Origin: Chryseobacterium sp. G0201
Lineage (GTDB): Bacteria > Bacteroidota > Bacteroidia > Flavobacteriales > Weeksellaceae
Reading direction: 5' to 3'
Assembly (NCBI RefSeq): GCF_003815655.1
Contig: NZ_CP033917.1
Location: 310,001 to 374,000 of the forward strand
DNA: 64,000 nt
Position 1 is the first letter of the stretch; each line of letters begins with the position of its first letter. This document shows, one piece after another, positions 60,663-64,000 of the stretch. Position numbers and translations under genes: made by a program. The notes below the pieces were generated by a model. It was not told the origin of the DNA. It was given only the letters and a program-made list of their open reading frames with translations, and ran no database searches.

Positions 60663-62150
60663 TTAGTGTTCCATAACCCATTTATTAAAATCTATATCTC
60701 CGGAAAGGTTTAACTTTTTCCGTAATCGATATTTTTTCGATTCAACAGTCCTTAATGAAATATGGTCATACTCCGCTATTTCTTTATTAGAAAAGTTTAA
60801 TTTTATAAAAGCACATAATCTCATATCATTTAAGGTCAGATTATGATATTTTGAAGTAAGATTATGATAAAATTCTGGATGTAATTCTTTAAACCTGTTC
60901 ATGAAAGAAGGATCAGAATTTCTAGCAAGATGAATCAACTCTTCATATGTATTATCCAATTTTCGTTTAAATTCTTCTACCTTCTGGCTTATTAAATCAT
61001 CTTTTAGTTTCTGCCGGGTTTTATACCTATTATAAATAAGGTAAATTACAATACCGCTGATAAAAATAATAGTGAAAATAATGTAATAAAGATTACGATG
61101 AGCTCTTTTCTCATTTTCTTCCTGCTCAGTAAGCATTTTTTCGATAACAGTATTAACTGCTGCATCCTTTTCTTTTTGTAAACTATCATTCAATTTAGAA
61201 TATTTTGATAAATATTCATTTTCCATATCAAGGTCATTAAGTCCCTTATATGCTTCCGCAATTAATTTATAGGATTCTAATTCTCTTCTTCTTAGCTTGG
61301 CTTTTTGAGTAATTTTTAAAGAATTCAAGAGATAGTCCAGAGCTTTACCATAATTCCGTTTCTCTATGTTTAATCTGCCAAAAGCCCGCAAAACATTGGC
61401 TTTACCCTCAAGAGGAATCTGCTTTGTGAACAGTAAATTGTTAGCCTTATTAATGTAATATTCCGCAGAATCAATATTATGGTCTTTGTAATGCCTTTCT
61501 GCAATAGTAATGTATAGCATAGGCATTGGAGACCTCATGCACTTATGTTCAGTACTATATACAGAATCCATCATACCCAGAAATTCAAAACTTGATCTTT
61601 TCCAGTCATAAATAGAATAAAGTCTTTTTTCCCGTTCTTTCGTGTTTTTGATTTTTTTTGCAAACTCCAAAGCGATATCAAAGTACTTGATGGAATGTTC
61701 ATATAATCCCAATGAATAATAGTTTTGACCATAAGTATTATGTAAATACGCCTGCAGCCCGTCATCCTCATTTTTACTAAGCTTCATTGAAGCTATTTCA
61801 ATAAATTTCAAACTTTCCTGGTTTCTTTTCATTGCATTAAGAACATTGGCAATATTGATATACCCCCTTATTTCACCCTTACTATAGTCTATGTTTTTAC
61901 TTTTTTCAATAAATTCTCTCTCTTGCACAACCACTCCATTGAAATTACCTGCCCTTAACAGCCTATTAAAGGTATTGATTTGCATACTATCAATTTCATT
62001 GACTGTGGATTGGGCTTTAAATTCAAAAACAAAAAAAAGCAGAATAGAAAGAAGTACTTTGTCTAAATTTATTTTTTTAATGATTGAGCGATCTATCTTT
62101 TTGAGTAGACGTTGTTTCATAAACATTACATTTTTAAAAGGAGCAGACAT
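60663..62150 (-). CDS. TPR membrane protein with C-terminal LuxR-type HTH
   Basis: A 495-residue regulator. After a basic N-terminus comes a hydrophobic segment (about 28-45, DKVLLSILLFFVFEFKAQ) that acts as signal or anchor. TPR-like helices span about 60-320, a transmembrane helix lies at about 355-375 (YYIIFTIIFISGIVIYLIY), then a coiled coil and a C-terminal HTH (LCAFIKLNFSNKEIAEYDHISLRTVESKKYRLRKKL) of the LuxR/GerE type. A start further in, at the ATG of MKQRLLKK, is also possible. It probably regulates the nearby secreted protein genes. It resembles the AraC-ended TPR protein at 4566 in design but differs in output domain. Confidence 0.85.
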   Translation of the reverse strand: MSAPFKNVMFMKQRLLKKIDRSIIKKINLDKVLLSILLFFVFEFKAQSTVNEIDSMQINTFNRLLRAGNFNGVVVQEREFIEKSKNIDYSKGEIRGYINIANVLNAMKRNQESLKFIEIASMKLSKNEDDGLQAYLHNTYGQNYYSLGLYEHSIKYFDIALEFAKKIKNTKEREKRLYSIYDWKRSSFEFLGMMDSVYSTEHKCMRSPMPMLYITIAERHYKDHNIDSAEYYINKANNLLFTKQIPLEGKANVLRAFGRLNIEKRNYGKALDYLLNSLKITQKAKLRRRELESYKLIAEAYKGLNDLDMENEYLSKYSKLNDSLQKEKDAAVNTVIEKMLTEQEENEKRAHRNLYYIIFTIIFISGIVIYLIYNRYKTRQKLKDDLISQKVEEFKRKLDNTYEELIHLARNSDPSFMNRFKELHPEFYHNLTSKYHNLTLNDMRLCAFIKLNFSNKEIAEYDHISLRTVESKKYRLRKKLNLSGDIDFNKWVMEH

Positions 62151-62564
62151 ATAATGAAATATGTAAATCTACTTAATTAATATGTAAATAAAATACAATG
62201 AAAATAGTTTTTTAATTAATTATTTACAACAATACATACGTATATGTAAATATAAATCACCACAATTATAAAGCTGCATAAAATGAAAGATATTTAGCAG
62301 ATCATTCTCTTCATATTATTCATTAATACAATCTAAAAGTGAATATTTAATGAGTCTAATGAGTAATTAATAGGTTTTTGTATCTTCTTTATTACTGTTC
62401 CTCTTTCAATCTCTTAGTCCTTATCAAATATCAAATTTTCTATTTATAGAAGTTTGTCTGTTTGGTTACCACATCCGAATGACTCTGCAACTACATGAAG
62501 TAGACATTTATTCTCTAGTTTCTACTTCATATAGTTGCAGAATTTTCAAACGACATTCTAGAAA
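62151..62564. other. Intergenic region holding a 20-bp inverted repeat
   Basis: Apart from the inverted repeat at 62485-62540 I see nothing gene-like in these 414 bases. The region is AT-rich and lies between the start of the TPR-LuxR gene and the end of the transporter operon, so it must hold the TPR-LuxR promoter and the transporter terminator. Confidence 0.5.
62485..62540. repeat. 20-bp inverted repeat
   Basis: CTGCAACTACATGAAGTAGA (62485-62504) matches the reverse complement of 62521-62540 at 19 of 20 positions, with a 16-base loop. It lies 24 bases past the end of the DUF6691-type gene. No T run follows the second arm on either strand. Stable hairpin; terminator, repeat end or recombination site are all possible. 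Confidence 0.75.
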
Positions 62565-63044
62565 TCAATGCGGCAGCTTATCTCTGAAATATCCGTACGC
62601 CCAGGTTCCGAAAACAGCACTCATCAAAGTAATAATAACAGCAAAAGCTCCTGTTCCGATCTGTGCAAAAAGAGGTCCCGGACAAGCTCCTGTAATGGCC
62701 CAGCCAAATCCGAAGATTAAACCTCCGTAAATTTGTCCTTTGTTAAAAGTTTTAGGAGCAATTGAAATTTTTTCTCCATAAATGGTTTTTATTTTGAATT
62801 TTTTAATCAGCCAGACAGAAATCATTCCCGTTAGAACTGCACTTCCAATCACTCCGTACATATGAAATGATTGAAAACGGAACATCTCCTGAATTCTGAA
62901 CCAGCTGATGATCTCGGCTTTTACAAACACGATTCCGAATAAAATTCCTACGATCATGTATTTCAGATTGTGAAGCCATTCGATTCTATGGGTTTCGTTT
63001 GTACAAAAATTGTCTTTATTCTGTGTATCTTTTTGTTTTGTCAT
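62565..63044 (-). CDS. YeeE/YedE-family protein, second half (DUF6691-like)
   Basis: A 159-residue membrane protein with about four helices. WAITGACPGPLFAQIGTGA includes the conserved Cys of the YeeE/YedE family, which moves thiosulfate or other reduced sulfur through the inner membrane. Such halves work in pairs; the other half is 12 bases upstream at 63057. It starts with MTKQKDTQNKDNFCTNETHRIEW, cytoplasmic. The operon appears to run rhodanese, YeeE half, YeeE half. Confidence 0.9.
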   Translation of the reverse strand: MTKQKDTQNKDNFCTNETHRIEWLHNLKYMIVGILFGIVFVKAEIISWFRIQEMFRFQSFHMYGVIGSAVLTGMISVWLIKKFKIKTIYGEKISIAPKTFNKGQIYGGLIFGFGWAITGACPGPLFAQIGTGAFAVIITLMSAVFGTWAYGYFRDKLPH

Positions 63045-63056
63045 TGTTGCATCAGT

Positions 63057-63620
63057 TTAATGTGAAAGAATAATCGGCAGAATGACATTAGCCATTAAAA
63101 AACCACCGATCATAAAACAAATTGTTGCCACCAAAGACGGCCATTGAAGATTGGAAAGTCCCATGATAGCGTGTCCACTTGTACATCCTCCTGCATAACG
63201 GGTTCCAAAACCGACCAAAAATCCGCCGCCGACCATTGTGATGATACCTTTTAAGGTTAATAGGCTTTTAAAATTCATTAATTGAACAGGAACAAGGTTG
63301 CTGTAATCTGTAATTCCATAGGCTGCCAATTCGGTTTTAAGATTTGGACTAACTGCAATTTCTCCCGGATTCATCAGAAAATGGGCCGCAATCATTCCGC
63401 CAAAGAAAATTCCGAGGACAAAAAATAAGTTCCATGATTCTTTTTTCCAGTCATATTTGAAAAAATCGATATTAGCCGGAATACATGCTGCGCAGATATG
63501 CCGTAATGATGAGCTTATCCCAAAAGATTTATTACCTAAAATCAATAGTATAGGAACGGTAAGACCGATGAGCGGACCTGCAATATACCACGGCCAAGGT
63601 TCTTTTATAACATCTAACAT
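63057..63620 (-). CDS. YeeE/YedE-family sulfur transporter, first half
   Basis: A 187-residue inner-membrane protein with about five helices. FGTRYAGGCTSGHAIMGLSNLQWPSLVATI holds the conserved Cys of the family, placed in the pore where thiosulfate is relayed. It starts MLDVIKEPWPWYIAGPLIGLTVP, typical. Paired with the DUF6691-like half at 62565 it should import thiosulfate-type sulfur. A rhodanese domain gene lies 15 bases upstream, supporting sulfur transfer. Confidence 0.92.
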   Translation of the reverse strand: MLDVIKEPWPWYIAGPLIGLTVPILLILGNKSFGISSSLRHICAACIPANIDFFKYDWKKESWNLFFVLGIFFGGMIAAHFLMNPGEIAVSPNLKTELAAYGITDYSNLVPVQLMNFKSLLTLKGIITMVGGGFLVGFGTRYAGGCTSGHAIMGLSNLQWPSLVATICFMIGGFLMANVILPIILSH

Positions 63621-63635
63621 TGATTAATTTTTTAT

Positions 63636-64000
63636 TTAAATTGAATTTAACATTTTACTTTGGCAAACAAAATCACTTTTGGGAACACCGGTTTGTAAGA
63701 TGGCATTAAAGCCTCCTTCAATTTCGGTAAAATTTCTGAAACCTCTTGCCTGAAGAATACTTGCCGCCATCATGCTTCTGTAGCCTCCAGCACAGTGAAG
63801 GTAAAAATGTTCCGTCGATTCAATATGGCTAATCCATTCATTGATATAAGCTAAAGGCTTATTGTAGGATTCATCCACGTGCTCTGCCTGGTATTCGCTT
63901 TCTTTTCTTACGTCTATCGTTATTACATTTTTATCCTTGATTTCATTTTCAAACTGCTGCGCGGAAATTCTATTTACAGTATCAGTTTCTTTTCCGTTGT
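63636..64000 (-). CDS. Rhodanese-domain protein, C-terminal part (partial; possibly MBL-rhodanese fusion)
   Basis: The frame ends at 63636 and stays open to the window edge at 64000, so this is a C-terminal fragment of at least 120 residues. The GTG at 63878 is internal. The visible part is a complete rhodanese domain: NVITIDVRKESEYQAEHVDES, the active-site loop FYLHCAGGYRSMMAA with catalytic Cys (HCAGGYRS), and GFRNFTEIEGGFNAI. The wording matches the C-terminal rhodanese of metallo-beta-lactamase-fold sulfur dioxygenase-type proteins, so the missing part may be that domain. It begins an operon with two YeeE-type transporter genes. Confidence 0.8.
   Translation of the reverse strand, partial: NGKETDTVNRISAQQFENEIKDKNVITIDVRKESEYQAEHVDESYNKPLAYINEWISHIESTEHFYLHCAGGYRSMMAASILQARGFRNFTEIEGGFNAILQTGVPKSDFVCQSKMLNSI

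Noticed and set aside
1..64000. tRNA, rRNA, CRISPR array, intact transposase or phage genes
   Set aside because: I looked for cloverleaf-like arms, regular direct repeats with spacers, and transposase or integrase motifs, and saw none. A covariance-model search would be more sensitive for RNAs.

Overview
The window is about 64 kb of AT-rich DNA from a member of the Bacteroidota, almost certainly a Chryseobacterium-like Flavobacteriia. The evidence is the type IX secretion (T9SS) C-terminal sorting domains, promoters with the Bacteroidota -7 element TAnnTTTG, a PafA-type alkaline phosphatase, a bacteriophytochrome/heme oxygenase pair, and many secreted proteins that start with a signal peptide followed by a GINT-NP motif. 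I see no tRNA, rRNA, CRISPR array or intact transposase.

Layout. 0-3 kb: acetyltransferase, NAD synthetase, and a barnase-like RNase with a barstar-like inhibitor, separated by a GIY-YIG nuclease gene bounded by inverted repeats. 3-10 kb: two T9SS cargo proteins and two TPR signalling proteins, then a wrecked Crp/Fnr gene. 10-18 kb: PafA phosphatase, acetyltransferase, a TetR repressor with matching operators at its own gene and at a neighbouring dehydrogenase, an aldehyde reductase and an AraC regulator. 18-23.4 kb: an accessory patch with a double-glycine-leader Cys-rich peptide, gene remnants, a tandemly duplicated lipoprotein/secreted-protein pair and a frameshifted lipoprotein. 23.4-27.3 kb: malate dehydrogenase and bphP-bphO. 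27.7-34 kb: porin, dicarboxylate transporter and succinate dehydrogenase sdhCAB, which together can import and oxidise C4 dicarboxylates. 34-36.8 kb: nucleoid-associated protein, four small genes and a broken gene.

37-57 kb is the most interesting part and looks like a low-oxygen or energy-stress island. It holds pckA-gcvH-gcvT-(gcvH-like)-methyltransferase divergent from a Crp/Fnr regulator, then a propeller-type sensor kinase with its NarL-type regulator, then a block on the minus strand. That block carries Hsp20, a lone lactate-dehydrogenase-N-domain protein, a response regulator fused to a Crp/Fnr module, a sensor kinase whose PAS domain closely resembles the heme-PAS of FixL, an L,D-transpeptidase with a tandem universal stress protein, and a P-type cation ATPase. 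Crp/Fnr-like dyads (TGA-N6-TCA) lie upstream of pckA/crp, hsp20, the transpeptidase operon and the ATPase. The inferred circuit is FixL-like kinase to REC-Crp regulator, plus the second Crp protein, controlling gluconeogenic, chaperone, stress and ion-transport genes.

57-62 kb: three secreted GINT-type proteins and a TPR-LuxR regulator, with a remnant of another TPR gene. 62.5-64 kb: two YeeE/YedE-type sulfur transporter halves and the 3' end of a rhodanese-containing protein that runs off the window. Short intergenic inverted-repeat elements recur throughout and sit even inside operons, for example between sdhA and sdhB.
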